Below, in pieces: positions 1 through 7,451 of a stretch of DNA of 35,165 bases. The stretch spans positions 1-35,165 of the forward strand of contig CALUIJ010000052.1 in assembly GCA_944320675.1 (NCBI GenBank). Reading direction: 5' to 3'. Each line of letters begins with the position of its first letter. The stretch's first letter is position 1. A program made the translations under genes and the position numbers. The notes beneath the pieces were generated by a model. That model was not told the DNA's origin. It made no database searches and saw nothing but the letters and a program-made list of their open reading frames with translations. The stretch is from an uncultured Prevotella sp. (lineage in GTDB: Bacteria > Bacteroidota > Bacteroidia > Bacteroidales > Bacteroidaceae).

Positions 1-310
1 CCTTAAGTATCTTTTCCTCGTTGCCGTCGTGGTTGAAGCATGCGTCGAGCACGGTGTCTTCGGGGTTGAACTTCGGCGACTGTTCAAGGTATCCGATGCG
101 CAAATCGCGCCTGAAAATGATTTCGCCCGAGTCGTACCCCTCGATTCCCGTGAGTATTGACAGCAAGGTGGACTTTCCCGTGCCGTTGCGGGCAACGAGT
201 CCTACTTTCTGCCTTTCGGCTACGCTGAACGAGATGTTCTCGAACAGGACGTGCGCTCCGAACGACTTCGTAAGGTTTTGTACGTCGAGGTATGGTGTCT
301 GTGTGGCCAT
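1..310 (-). CDS. ABC-F family ATPase, N-terminal part (cut by window edge)
   Basis: Translating the minus strand from the ATG at 310 gives about 103 residues of an ABC ATPase that runs off the left edge. A Walker A P-loop of the form ARNGTGKST lies at residues 40-48. It has Ala where most ABC proteins have the first Gly, a variant I recall as common in Bacteroidetes Uup/ABC-F proteins. No membrane segment is visible. ABC-F proteins are soluble and usually carry two ATPase domains; they act on the ribosome (translation factors or antibiotic-resistance factors). The start lies only 7 bp after the stop of engB, so the two are probably co-transcribed. Only the first P-loop region is visible, so the exact subfamily (Uup, EttA, YdiF) cannot be fixed. 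Confidence 0.85.
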   Translation of the reverse strand, partial: MATQTPYLDVQNLTKSFGAHVLFENISFSVAERQKVGLVARNGTGKSTLLSILTGIEGYDSGEIIFRRDLRIGYLEQSPKFNPEDTVLDACFNHDGNEEKILK

Positions 311-317
311 TGGCGTG

Positions 318-923
318 CTATTTGTTGTCCAGTGATTTGTTAATGCTGTCTATGTAGTCAAGTATTTCGTCCTTGCCTGTTTTCTTGTCGCTGCTTGTAA
401 TAAAATAAGGTGGAAGTTCTTCCCATGTATCTTTCAGCCCTTCCATGTATGTGCCTACCGCTTGCTTGGCCTTTTGCGGGCCCAGCTTGTCGGCCTTGGT
501 GAACACGATTGAAAACGGTATGCCGCTGCCGCCCAGCCAGTTGATGAACTCGTTGTCGATTGCCATGAAGCCGTGGCGTATGTCGATTAGTACGAATACG
601 TTGACGAGCTGGTCGCGTTGCAGGATGTACGAGGTTATCATCTGCTCTAATTTCTGCTGCACCGACTTTGAGCGTTTGGCGTAGCCGTACCCCGGGAGGT
701 CGACCAAATACCATTCGTTGTTGATGATGAAGTGGTTTATGAGCAGGGTTTTGCCCGGCGTTGCCGACGTTTTTGCCAGGTTCTTGTGGTTGCAAAGCAT
801 GTTTATCAGGCTTGATTTGCCTACGTTGCTCCTGCCTATGAAGGCGTATTCAGGCTTGACGTCTTTAGGGCATAGGGTCCATGTGGGACTGCTCACTACG
901 AATTCCGACTTTTTTATTTCCAT
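318..923 (-). CDS. engB: Ribosome biogenesis GTP-binding protein EngB (YihA/YsxC)
   Basis: This is a 201-residue TRAFAC-class GTPase, close to the usual family length. G1 is GRSNVGKS at residues 30-37, G3 is DLPG at 75-78 followed by the typical YGYAK, G4 is TKAD at 142-145, and a TSS segment near residue 157 serves as G5. EngB is a cytoplasmic GTPase needed for late assembly of the large ribosomal subunit. It is followed 7 bp later by an ABC-F ATPase in the same direction, a pairing that suggests a translation-related operon. A possible TAnnTTTG promoter box lies upstream at 1058-1065. Function assigned from motifs and length; high certainty. Confidence 0.96.
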   Translation of the reverse strand: MEIKKSEFVVSSPTWTLCPKDVKPEYAFIGRSNVGKSSLINMLCNHKNLAKTSATPGKTLLINHFIINNEWYLVDLPGYGYAKRSKSVQQKLEQMITSYILQRDQLVNVFVLIDIRHGFMAIDNEFINWLGGSGIPFSIVFTKADKLGPQKAKQAVGTYMEGLKDTWEELPPYFITSSDKKTGKDEILDYIDSINKSLDNK

Positions 924-1057
924 AATGATTCTTGTTCCAATCGCTTAAAAATCCTGTTTCATGAGAATGTCGTCCAAGCCGGCCGCCGTGGTGACGATTG
1001 TGTACGGGCTTACGCGACTTGGCAATGGAAATGCGCCGTATCGGCATTTCCAAAGTG

Positions 1058-1065
1058 CAAAGGTA
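1058..1065 (-). promoter_or_regulatory. Candidate -7 box of the engB operon
   Basis: Read on the minus strand the sequence is TACCTTTG, matching the Bacteroidetes sigma-ABfr -7 consensus TAnnTTTG. It would give a leader of about 125 nt before engB. No convincing -33 TTTG is present at the expected spacing, so this is a motif match only. Confidence 0.4.
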
Positions 1066-1406
1066 GGCAATAAAAATGAAAAAAGACGTGAATCCGCGAT
1101 TTATTTGTCCGTATTCAGCCGGTTTGCCTTGTTTAACCCGAATCGGCCGTTATACTTCAGGCTGATTATATGTTATGCCGTGTAGATTGCTTCCGTTTCG
1201 GCGAAGGCGTAGCCCGCTATGCCGGGACGTAGCGGAAAGCAAGATGCCGGCAGAAACGCATAAGCTGACGAAGAGTAAGTAAAATACGTCAAAGTTCGGT
1301 TGTTTACGGTTTAATGACCGATTGGGGGTTAACTGTAATGTGCTTGGGTGTGGGGCCGTGGCGGAAGTTTGGCCGTTGAATATTTCTTTAAGACGTGAAA
1401 AACGTG

Positions 1407-1414
1407 TAACTTTG
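1407..1414 (+). promoter_or_regulatory. Candidate -7 box of the nuclease gene
   Basis: TAACTTTG matches TAnnTTTG and would place the transcript start about 55 nt before the ATG at 1478. A well-spaced -33 element is not evident. Confidence 0.45.
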
Positions 1415-1477
1415 CGGCGTGGCATTGTTGTCAAGAGTGTATTTTTATAGTTTCTTCATATCAATTATTTTGCGAAA

Positions 1478-2332
1478 ATGAAAAAGTTGAAGTTTTATGT
1501 CTTAGCGTTGTGCTCGGCCATGTCCGTAGTTTCGTGCGACGCAATTGAACGCAACAAGTCAGCTCTCAACGAGTTAGGTAAGGAATTGGCCGCTATTGCC
1601 GACGATGCGCAACAGCCGGAGGCGGACGAGAGCATGCCGACGCACACCGACTATCAGTATCAGATGCAGGCGTCGCCGGCCGGAACGCCCGAGCAGATAT
1701 TAAGGCGCACGGGATACGTAGCATCGTACAACAAGGACACGAAGCTGCCCAACTGGGTGGCGTGGCACCTTACGGCCGACCGCACCATCGGCCCGGCCAA
1801 GCGCGCCGGCGTAGACTTCGAGGCCGACACCGACGTGCCGGCACCGCGGGCCGAGGACTCCGACTATTACGGCTCGGGCTACGACCGCGGCCACATGTGC
1901 CCGGCCGCCGACAACAAGTACAGCAAGAAGGCCATGGAAGAGTCGTTCCTGTTCACCAACATGTGTCCGCAGAACGGCAACCTTAACCGCGGCGACTGGA
2001 ACGAAATGGAAATGGCATGCCGCGCTTGGGCAAAGGAATACGGAGGAGTATATGTCGTATGCGGCCCCATATTATACAAAGGCAAGCACAAGACGATAGG
2101 CAAGAACAAGGTGGTGGTGCCCGAAGCCTTTTTCAAGGTTGTGCTGCGCCTCGGCGACGACCCGGCGGCAATAGGATTCATCTACAAGAACGCCGAGGGC
2201 AACCGCCCCAAAGGCGATTATGTAAACACTGTCGACGAAGTGGAACGGATAACGGGCATCGATTTCTTCCCGTCGCTTCCCGACGACGTAGAGCGCAAGG
2301 TCGAGGCCAAGGCCGACATCAGCGAGTGGTAG
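1478..2332 (+). CDS. Secreted DNA/RNA non-specific endonuclease lipoprotein (NUC1 family)
   Basis: The 284-residue protein begins with a lipoprotein signal ending in the lipobox VVSC (acylated Cys20), so it should be anchored in the envelope. A low-complexity linker (about 25-70) leads into a beta-beta-alpha-metal nuclease domain. The hallmark DRGHM is at residues 136-140 (catalytic His139), followed by TNMCPQ at 160-165. Asn170 and Glu178 have the same 8-residue spacing as the metal-binding Asn119 and Glu127 of Serratia nuclease. The family degrades single- and double-stranded DNA and RNA without sequence preference; here it may scavenge nucleic acid or degrade extracellular DNA. It stands alone, with its own candidate promoter and a strong hairpin downstream. 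Confidence 0.93.
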   Translation: MKKLKFYVLALCSAMSVVSCDAIERNKSALNELGKELAAIADDAQQPEADESMPTHTDYQYQMQASPAGTPEQILRRTGYVASYNKDTKLPNWVAWHLTADRTIGPAKRAGVDFEADTDVPAPRAEDSDYYGSGYDRGHMCPAADNKYSKKAMEESFLFTNMCPQNGNLNRGDWNEMEMACRAWAKEYGGVYVVCGPILYKGKHKTIGKNKVVVPEAFFKVVLRLGDDPAAIGFIYKNAEGNRPKGDYVNTVDEVERITGIDFFPSLPDDVERKVEAKADISEW

Positions 2333-2411
2333 TGCCGGCAATGCCCGGCGCGCCATGCGCCGCAGCAGCCGACACGCATCATAACCACCTGGGAACCAAC
2401 GACTTAACCTT

Positions 2412-2464
2412 CGCCGTATAAAAGGCCGTGTTTTGCCGCTCAAAACACGGCCTTTTACACGGCG
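2412..2464 (+). terminator. Long hairpin after the nuclease gene, with alternative pairing partner
   Basis: Arms 2412-2435 and 2441-2464 pair over 24 positions with one mismatch; the inner 16 bp (2420-2435 with 2441-2456) are perfect and the loop is only CCGCT. It starts 79 bp after the nuclease stop and is flanked by A and T runs, so it could end transcription in either direction. The outer 12 bases (CGCCGTATAAAA, 2412-2423) are also the exact reverse complement of 2497-2508, so a second, longer fold is possible. Confidence 0.6.
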
Positions 2465-2591
2465 GAAACCAACGTTTTACACGACAAGACACGGCGTTTT
2501 ATACGGCGTTATCCGCTGATTTCCAATATCGGTATGTGCGGAACGCTATTTTTCAATCATTTTCAAGCAATATGTTCAATATATCACTTTT

Positions 2592-2735
2592 TTACCTTAT
2601 CTTTGCATAAGGTAAGCTGTACCTCAGCAATTAGCGGGCAAGTCCGTATTACGTTCTATTGCATTACCTTTGCATAAGGTAAGCTGCGCTCGAAAGTGAA
2701 AATAAGAACTTGTTCCACTCGTTTTTATTTTCCAC
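2592..2735 (+). repeat. Palindromic promoter-like repeat module (plus-oriented copy)
   Basis: Two similar units lie 67 bp apart. The first has arms TTACCTTAT (2592-2600) and ATAAGGTAA (2607-2615) around a TATCTTTG box (2598-2605). The second has arms TTACCTT (2664-2670) and AAGGTAA (2676-2682) around TACCTTTG (2665-2672). Both continue AAGCTG. A related pair with 66-bp spacing, and a similar spacer including GCAATTAG, occurs inverted at 32447-32522. A further imperfect hairpin follows (2696-2705 with 2725-2735). Similar sequences exist, as I recall, as dispersed elements in Prevotella genomes. It lies about 300 bp before the toxin-antitoxin pair. Confidence 0.7.
2665..2672 (+). promoter_or_regulatory. 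Candidate -7 box for the toxin-antitoxin transcript
   Basis: TACCTTTG fits TAnnTTTG and is the nearest such box upstream of the antitoxin, with an unusually long leader of about 300 nt. It sits inside a 7-bp inverted repeat, so a repressor or an RNA hairpin could act here. Confidence 0.35.
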
Positions 2736-2762
2736 TCCGCTCAATTTGCATTAGAATTGAAT

Positions 2763-2931
2763 TTGAAAACAAAAGTCGAACAATGGAAAATATATAAAGA
2801 ATACAAAAAAAGAATTTTATCAAATCCTTAAAAAGAGAAAAAAGCTAAGGAAAGTTGAGCAAGATAAGCGAGCGGCTTTTAAGCGGAAAGAGCAAAGAAC
2901 TTTGATGGATATGGAGGCCGTGCAGAAATGA
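2763..2931 (+). pseudogene. Possible remnant of a small lysine-rich gene, frame-interrupted
   Basis: A short open frame from a TTG at 2763 to a TAA at 2829 encodes a charged 22-residue peptide. A second frame (offset by one) stays open to the TGA at 2929 and encodes a Lys/Glu/Arg-rich helix-forming tail. A run of seven A at about 2805-2811 is where a one-base change could join them into a protein of roughly 55 residues. There is no ATG start and no recognised family, so this may simply be AT-rich non-coding DNA. Confidence 0.2.
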
Positions 2932-2982
2932 GGTAAATGCTTATGCGAATATACGTATGACAATTAAAACATAATAAATAAG

Positions 2983-3171
2983 ATGGACAATACGGACAAA
3001 CAAATAAAAGCAAATGCGGACAAGCAGATTAAAGTGGGAGGGTTTGTAGAGTTCCTGAAAGCCAAAAAAGCAAGGGACGGGAAGCTGAACAAGCTGGGAG
3101 AGTGGTTGCTGTCAAAAGGCGACACCGGGCTTTATATCCGTGAAGAGGACATGAAGTATATTCTGAAATGA
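2983..3171 (+). CDS. Putative antitoxin of a VapBC-like pair
   Basis: A 62-residue charged protein whose stop overlaps the start of the PIN-domain gene by 4 bp (ATGA), the classic arrangement for antitoxin-toxin translational coupling. The C-terminal half (LGEWLLSKGD, then a final DMKYILK) resembles short Bacteroidetes antitoxins that partner PIN toxins, from memory of the family pattern; no DNA-binding fold can be assigned with certainty. The N-terminus has an internal duplication: DKQIK occurs at residues 5-9 and 13-17, from an imperfect 24-bp tandem repeat. Its job is inferred from the neighbour: bind and neutralise the toxin and repress the operon. Confidence 0.7.
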   Translation: MDNTDKQIKANADKQIKVGGFVEFLKAKKARDGKLNKLGEWLLSKGDTGLYIREEDMKYILK

Positions 3172-3593
3172 GATACTATATTGACACAAACATTCTTGTT
3201 TTCCTCGTAACGGGACAAAAGGACGAGATACACCCCGATGTGAAAGAAATAATATTTGACTACGAAAATCTGATGCAGACGAGCTCTGTCTGTGTGCAAG
3301 AATTAATACACCTTTGTCAAATAGACAAACTTACGTTCAACAAAGGGGAGAATGCACCTTCTGCTAACGAAATAGTCGGATGGCTCGATGAAATGGGCAT
3401 CAATGTATTGCCGGTGAACAAAACACATCTGCAACGGTATTCCGAACTTTCCGTCTTGTCCGATCACCGCGACCCTAACGACCGGCTGATTATCGCACAG
3501 GCTATATCCGACCATGTTCCGCTCATAAGCTCGGACAGGAAGTTCTCGCGTTACTGCCGTTACGGGCTCGATTTCATATACAACGAAAGGTAG
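3168..3593 (+). CDS. PIN-domain ribonuclease toxin (VapC-like)
   Basis: This 141-residue single-domain PIN protein has the full acidic set: Asp6 in YIDTNIL, Glu45 after the first helices, Asp105 in DPNDRLI, and Asp123 in ISSD. Length and motif order match VapC-type toxins, which are Mg-dependent endoribonucleases that cleave tRNA or rRNA when not bound by the antitoxin. It overlaps the upstream small gene by 4 bp. The pair is AT-richer than the flanking genes and lies beside a dispersed repeat, which is compatible with horizontal acquisition. The 41-bp gap to the next glycosyltransferase leaves open read-through into that operon. Confidence 0.88.
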   Translation: MRYYIDTNILVFLVTGQKDEIHPDVKEIIFDYENLMQTSSVCVQELIHLCQIDKLTFNKGENAPSANEIVGWLDEMGINVLPVNKTHLQRYSELSVLSDHRDPNDRLIIAQAISDHVPLISSDRKFSRYCRYGLDFIYNER

Positions 3594-3634
3594 GCCGGCG
3601 TATGCCGCAGTCCACATAAACAAATACGGATGAC

Positions 3635-4414
3635 ATGCAAGAAGAGAAAGTAATAGTGTCGATGACCTCGTTCCCCGCGGCCATAAGCTATGCCGCCCGG
3701 GCCGTAAGGTCGATATTAGACGGCTCGGTGCTGCCCGACAAGGTTGTACTATATCTCACGTTCTCGCAGTTCGGCGAGGCCGGAGTTCCACGTGAACTGA
3801 AGCGCATGGCCGACGACAATCCCATATTCGAGATACGCAACTATGACAGCGACATACGTTCGTACCGCAAGCTCATACCAGCCCTGCGCGACTTCCCCGA
3901 TGCCGTGATAGTGACCGTCGACGACGACGTGGCCTACCACAGGCACATGCTGCGCGACCTGTTGAGCTTTCACCGCCTTGTTCCAAACGCCGTGCTGGCC
4001 CACCGCGCGAAGCTGATGAAGCCGGGCAAGCCATACCGCAAGTGGAGGAAGTACAGATGGTATCATTTCGTGTTTAAAAGAATACACTCAGGCTTCACCA
4101 ACATAGGGACCGGCGTCGGCGGCATACTCTATCCCCCGCACTGCCTGAAAGCCGGAATGCTCGACGAAGCCCTCTTCACGCGCATAGCCCCTACGACCGA
4201 CGACATCTGGTTTTGGGCGGCCGCCGTGGCCAACGGCACGGAGATAGTGCCCGTGCCGTTCGGGCACAACAAGCCCCGCGGACTGGGCAAGCCCCGCGAA
4301 CTGTCACTGAAGACGAGCAACTTCAAGTCGGGCGTCGACCGTAACGCAGCGGCTCTGAAGGCCATTACAAAAGAGTTTCCCGAAATAGGAAAGAAGATTG
4401 GTTATCATATTTGA
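3635..4414 (+). CDS. GT-A type glycosyltransferase, paralogue 1
   Basis: The 259-residue protein opens with KVIVSMTSFPAAI, the beta-strand/loop entry of a nucleotide-sugar-binding Rossmann-like fold. A metal-binding TVDDDV (Asp96-98) acts as the DxD motif, and TTDDIWFW at 187-194 is a typical acceptor-side/catalytic acidic motif. No signal peptide or membrane helix is present, so it should act on the cytoplasmic face. Donor and acceptor cannot be told from sequence. It is the first of two tandem paralogues 12 bp apart, and begins a plus-strand set of four glycan genes. Confidence 0.85.
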   Translation: MQEEKVIVSMTSFPAAISYAARAVRSILDGSVLPDKVVLYLTFSQFGEAGVPRELKRMADDNPIFEIRNYDSDIRSYRKLIPALRDFPDAVIVTVDDDVAYHRHMLRDLLSFHRLVPNAVLAHRAKLMKPGKPYRKWRKYRWYHFVFKRIHSGFTNIGTGVGGILYPPHCLKAGMLDEALFTRIAPTTDDIWFWAAAVANGTEIVPVPFGHNKPRGLGKPRELSLKTSNFKSGVDRNAAALKAITKEFPEIGKKIGYHI

Positions 4415-4426
4415 CAAACCTAAAGA

Positions 4427-5212
4427 ATGATGGACGACAAACAGAAGATAATAGTCTCACTGACTTCGTTCCCTGCGGCGATACCTTACGCCGTGCAGGC
4501 CATACGCTCGGTGCTCGCAGGATCGCTGCTTCCGAACAAGATCGTGCTGTATCTCGACACGCAGAAATTCCCCGGCGGTGTGCTTCCGCCGGAGCTTGAA
4601 GCCCTTAAGGCCGAGAGCAAGATATTTGAAGTAAGGTTCGACCCTGCCGAGATACGTTCTTACAAAAAACTCATTCCTGCCTTAAGGGATTTTCCCGAAG
4701 ATGTAATAGTAACAATCGACGACGACATATTTTACCATCCGAACATGTTGCGCGACTTGCTCAAGCTGCACAGGCGCTTGCCCGAAGCTATCATTGCACA
4801 CCGGGTAAGGAAAATACGCCCCGACGCTCCTTACCGCAAGTGGAGAAAGTACAAATGGTACGACTTTGTATTCAAAAGATTGCATTTCGACTATCATGCC
4901 ATGCAAACAGGCGTAGGCGGAGTGCTGTATCCGCCACACACGCTTGACGAGGGGATGCTCGTACCCGAACTGTTCATGTCGATGGCACCGACCAATGACG
5001 ACATTTGGTTTTGGGCCGCAGCGGTATCGAAAGGCACTTATGTAGTCCCATTACCCAACGGGCGGCGCACGGCCAAGGAAGTAGGAAAGCCGAAAGAGTT
5101 CTCCTTGAAGACCATAAACATACAAGTAGGCGACGACCGCAACCGCATCGCGCTGGAGAAAATACTTAAACATTATCCTTCAATAAGACAAAGAGTGGAA
5201 CATGGGCAATAA
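4427..5212 (+). CDS. GT-A type glycosyltransferase, paralogue 2
   Basis: A 261-residue homologue of the preceding gene, aligned over its whole length with shared blocks: SLTSFPAAI near the start, EIRSYKKLIPALRDFP, TIDDDI (Asp98-100), PYRKWRKYKWYDFVFKR, GVGGVLYPPH, and NDDIWFWAAAV. The C-termini differ most. The arrangement implies a tandem duplication followed by divergence, probably to a different donor or acceptor. The ATG doublet at 4427/4430 makes the exact start ambiguous by one codon. Cytoplasmic; specific sugar unknown. Confidence 0.85.
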   Translation: MMDDKQKIIVSLTSFPAAIPYAVQAIRSVLAGSLLPNKIVLYLDTQKFPGGVLPPELEALKAESKIFEVRFDPAEIRSYKKLIPALRDFPEDVIVTIDDDIFYHPNMLRDLLKLHRRLPEAIIAHRVRKIRPDAPYRKWRKYKWYDFVFKRLHFDYHAMQTGVGGVLYPPHTLDEGMLVPELFMSMAPTNDDIWFWAAAVSKGTYVVPLPNGRRTAKEVGKPKEFSLKTINIQVGDDRNRIALEKILKHYPSIRQRVEHGQ

Positions 5213-5305
5213 TCCACACGCAACCGTTCAATTCATCTTAAAGATAATAAGCATGGAGATGTCCAAACAACTAAGAAAATCAAAAACCACTCTAACACGC
5301 CACCA

Positions 5306-6376
5306 ATGAAAAGAATCGTTATCGACTTTTATCCGGTCTCACTGCCTTATGTCGGTTTTGGAGAATTTTGCAGGCAGATAGGCGAACGGCTTGGAAAGCG
5401 CGCCGCCGAATTGCGTTCACGCCATGGGATCGAACTGTTTTTCATCTTGCCGCCGAAATTCAGGGGTTGCTTCGGGAATGAAGTCCACTATATATGCATG
5501 CCGAAATCCTTTCGCAGGCTATTGGCATTGTATCCAATACAGGCAGACTTGTTCCATATCCCATATCAAAACAGTAGGACAAAACGGTTGCCTCTTGCAA
5601 AAAAGCAACTACTGACAGTCCACGACATAAACTTTATTTACGAGAAGAAAGGAAAGAAGTTGAAAAGGGCGGCTGACAGGTTTAGGAAGATAATGGGACA
5701 GTCAGACTACGTGAACTACATTTCCAAGTTCGCTTACGAAGATGTAAAGAAGCACTTCCATGCGCCCCAGCCGGGAAGGGTGATTTACAACGGGGTGACA
5801 GATCTTTCCGCGCTGTCGCGCCAAGCATCATTACCGGCATCACTGCCTGATGAGTTCTTGTTCCACATATCCAGTCTGCGGCGCAAGAAGAACGTACACT
5901 TGTTGTTGGAAATGATGGAATACCTTCCGGAACAGAATCTCTTGATTGCTGGCGATTGGGACAGCGATTACGGCAGGATGTTACAACAACGGATTAACGA
6001 GAGCGATTCCCGCAACATTTACGTATTACCTAATGTTACAGAATCTGAAAAAGCCGCCCTTTATGCCGCCTGCCGCGCCTTGCTGTTCCCGTCGATGTGC
6101 GAAGGGTTCGGACTGCCGCCGATCGAAGCCATGAAATTAGGCAAACCCGTATTCCTTTCCACCTTGACAAGCCTCCCGGAAATAGGCGGAAAGGAAGCGT
6201 TCTATTGGGACGACCTTTCTCCAAAGGCGATGGCGGAAGTAGTTAGGAAGCAATTGGCTGTTTTCGATGAGTCTCCGGCTTACGCCGAAAAACTAAGACA
6301 AAACGCGACCCGCTTTGATTGGGACGACTGTGTTGAACAATATATTAAGTTCTATATTGAAATAATCGGTTCCTGA
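5306..6376 (+). CDS. GT4-family (GT-B fold) glycosyltransferase
   Basis: A 356-residue two-domain GT-B protein. The N-terminal acceptor domain includes the LLTVHDINF strand; the C-terminal donor domain begins near the ISSLRRKKNVHLLLE segment. The retaining-enzyme E-x7-E motif is EGFGLPPIE with Glu266 and Glu274. Such enzymes transfer a nucleotide sugar (often mannose, glucose or GlcNAc) to a growing surface glycan. It follows paralogue 2 after 93 bp and precedes a Stealth gene by 17 bp. Its base composition is AT-richer than the two genes before it, so the block may be assembled from different sources. Confidence 0.9.
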   Translation: MKRIVIDFYPVSLPYVGFGEFCRQIGERLGKRAAELRSRHGIELFFILPPKFRGCFGNEVHYICMPKSFRRLLALYPIQADLFHIPYQNSRTKRLPLAKKQLLTVHDINFIYEKKGKKLKRAADRFRKIMGQSDYVNYISKFAYEDVKKHFHAPQPGRVIYNGVTDLSALSRQASLPASLPDEFLFHISSLRRKKNVHLLLEMMEYLPEQNLLIAGDWDSDYGRMLQQRINESDSRNIYVLPNVTESEKAALYAACRALLFPSMCEGFGLPPIEAMKLGKPVFLSTLTSLPEIGGKEAFYWDDLSPKAMAEVVRKQLAVFDESPAYAEKLRQNATRFDWDDCVEQYIKFYIEIIGS

Positions 6377-6393
6377 AAAATAAAGAACAGAAA

Positions 6394-7344
6394 ATGGGAA
6401 ACAACATAAACGATATCGACCTTATTTATCTTTGGGTTGACGGAAACGACCCTGTATGGCAGGCTAAGCGAAACGCCTTCATAGGCAAGACGAACGAAGA
6501 CTCGCCTGTAAACTGCAAAGGCCGAACCGCGAACAATGACGAACTGAAATACAGTTTGCGGTCGGTGGAAATGTACGCCCCTTGGATACGGCGGATTTTC
6601 ATAGTTACGGACAATCAAGTCCCGGCATGGCTGAACACCGGATGCCAGAAAGTCAAAATTGTCGACCTAACCGAGATTATGCCGACCGAGAGCCTGCCAT
6701 GTTTCAATTCCAGTCTGATAGAACATTTCCTATACCGCATACCTGGACTTGCCGAACGTTTCTTGTATGCAAACGACGACATGTTCATAAACAAAATTGT
6801 AACAGCAGACGACTTTTTCACATCCGAAGGTTTCCCCATCGTAAGGCTTACTCGTAAACCTCTAAGGAAGATACGTTGGTTCTGGCGTGAGAACATTAGT
6901 AAAAAACCGTTGAAGAACTATAGTAAAACCATCGCCCGCGCCTCACGGCTTGTCGATGAAAAGTACGGAGTGTATTTTACCGGAATGCCCCACCATAATA
7001 TAGACGCTTACCTTAAAAGCGATTATCAGAAGATTGTCGAGATTGTAATGCATAACGAATTTTCGGCCATCAGCAGGAACCGGATGCGCAGCGACAATGA
7101 CTTGCAACGCATAGTGTTCTTATACGCCGCACTTGCCGAAAAAAGAGGACTATTACGCTACGTGACAAAAAACGAGTCAATGCTTGTAGCCATACACAAG
7201 AAAAAACATTATGAAAAGCTTGACAGGCTCCGCCCTATGTTTTTCTGCATGAACGACTCCGAGTATGCCACAGACAGCGACAGAACGGCATCAAAGACTT
7301 ATTTGGAAAAACGGTTCCCTAAAAAGTCGGCTTTTGAAAAATAA
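6394..7344 (+). CDS. Stealth-family sugar-phosphate transferase 1
   Basis: This 316-residue protein has the conserved regions of Stealth proteins: CR1 IDLIYLWVDGNDPVW (8-22); CR2 from NDELKYSLRSVE (48-59) through PWIRRIFIVTDNQVPAWL to YANDDMF (125-131); the PHHN and HNEF..NRMRSDNDLQ region (CR3); and CMNDSE (CR4). Stealth enzymes transfer hexose-1-phosphate from a nucleotide sugar, building phosphodiester-linked surface polymers; GlcNAc-1-phosphotransferase subunits are eukaryotic relatives. It is last in the plus operon. The C-terminal RFPKKSAFE closely resembles the ending of the second Stealth gene at 8384-9376. Acceptor and donor unknown. Confidence 0.92.
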   Translation: MGNNINDIDLIYLWVDGNDPVWQAKRNAFIGKTNEDSPVNCKGRTANNDELKYSLRSVEMYAPWIRRIFIVTDNQVPAWLNTGCQKVKIVDLTEIMPTESLPCFNSSLIEHFLYRIPGLAERFLYANDDMFINKIVTADDFFTSEGFPIVRLTRKPLRKIRWFWRENISKKPLKNYSKTIARASRLVDEKYGVYFTGMPHHNIDAYLKSDYQKIVEIVMHNEFSAISRNRMRSDNDLQRIVFLYAALAEKRGLLRYVTKNESMLVAIHKKKHYEKLDRLRPMFFCMNDSEYATDSDRTASKTYLEKRFPKKSAFEK

Positions 7345-7451
7345 AAACGACACTTTCGAATTATGAATGTAAACGATTCTGACTTTGGACACATGGAACG
7401 AGGGTGACAACTTTACCGCAAGACTGCGACACTTTTGAAGCACGACTGTTC

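Larger units (their letters stand above)
924..1477. other. Non-coding divergent region between engB and the nuclease gene
   Basis: About 550 bp separates two divergently transcribed genes. I see candidate promoter boxes for each side (1058-1065 minus, 1407-1414 plus). Around 1190-1270 there is self-complementary, GC-rich sequence (arms GCTTCCG near 1188 and CGGAAAGC near 1233) that could fold, but no tRNA, known riboswitch or credible open frame is recognisable. Short open frames here lack family resemblance and start signals. Confidence 0.5.
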
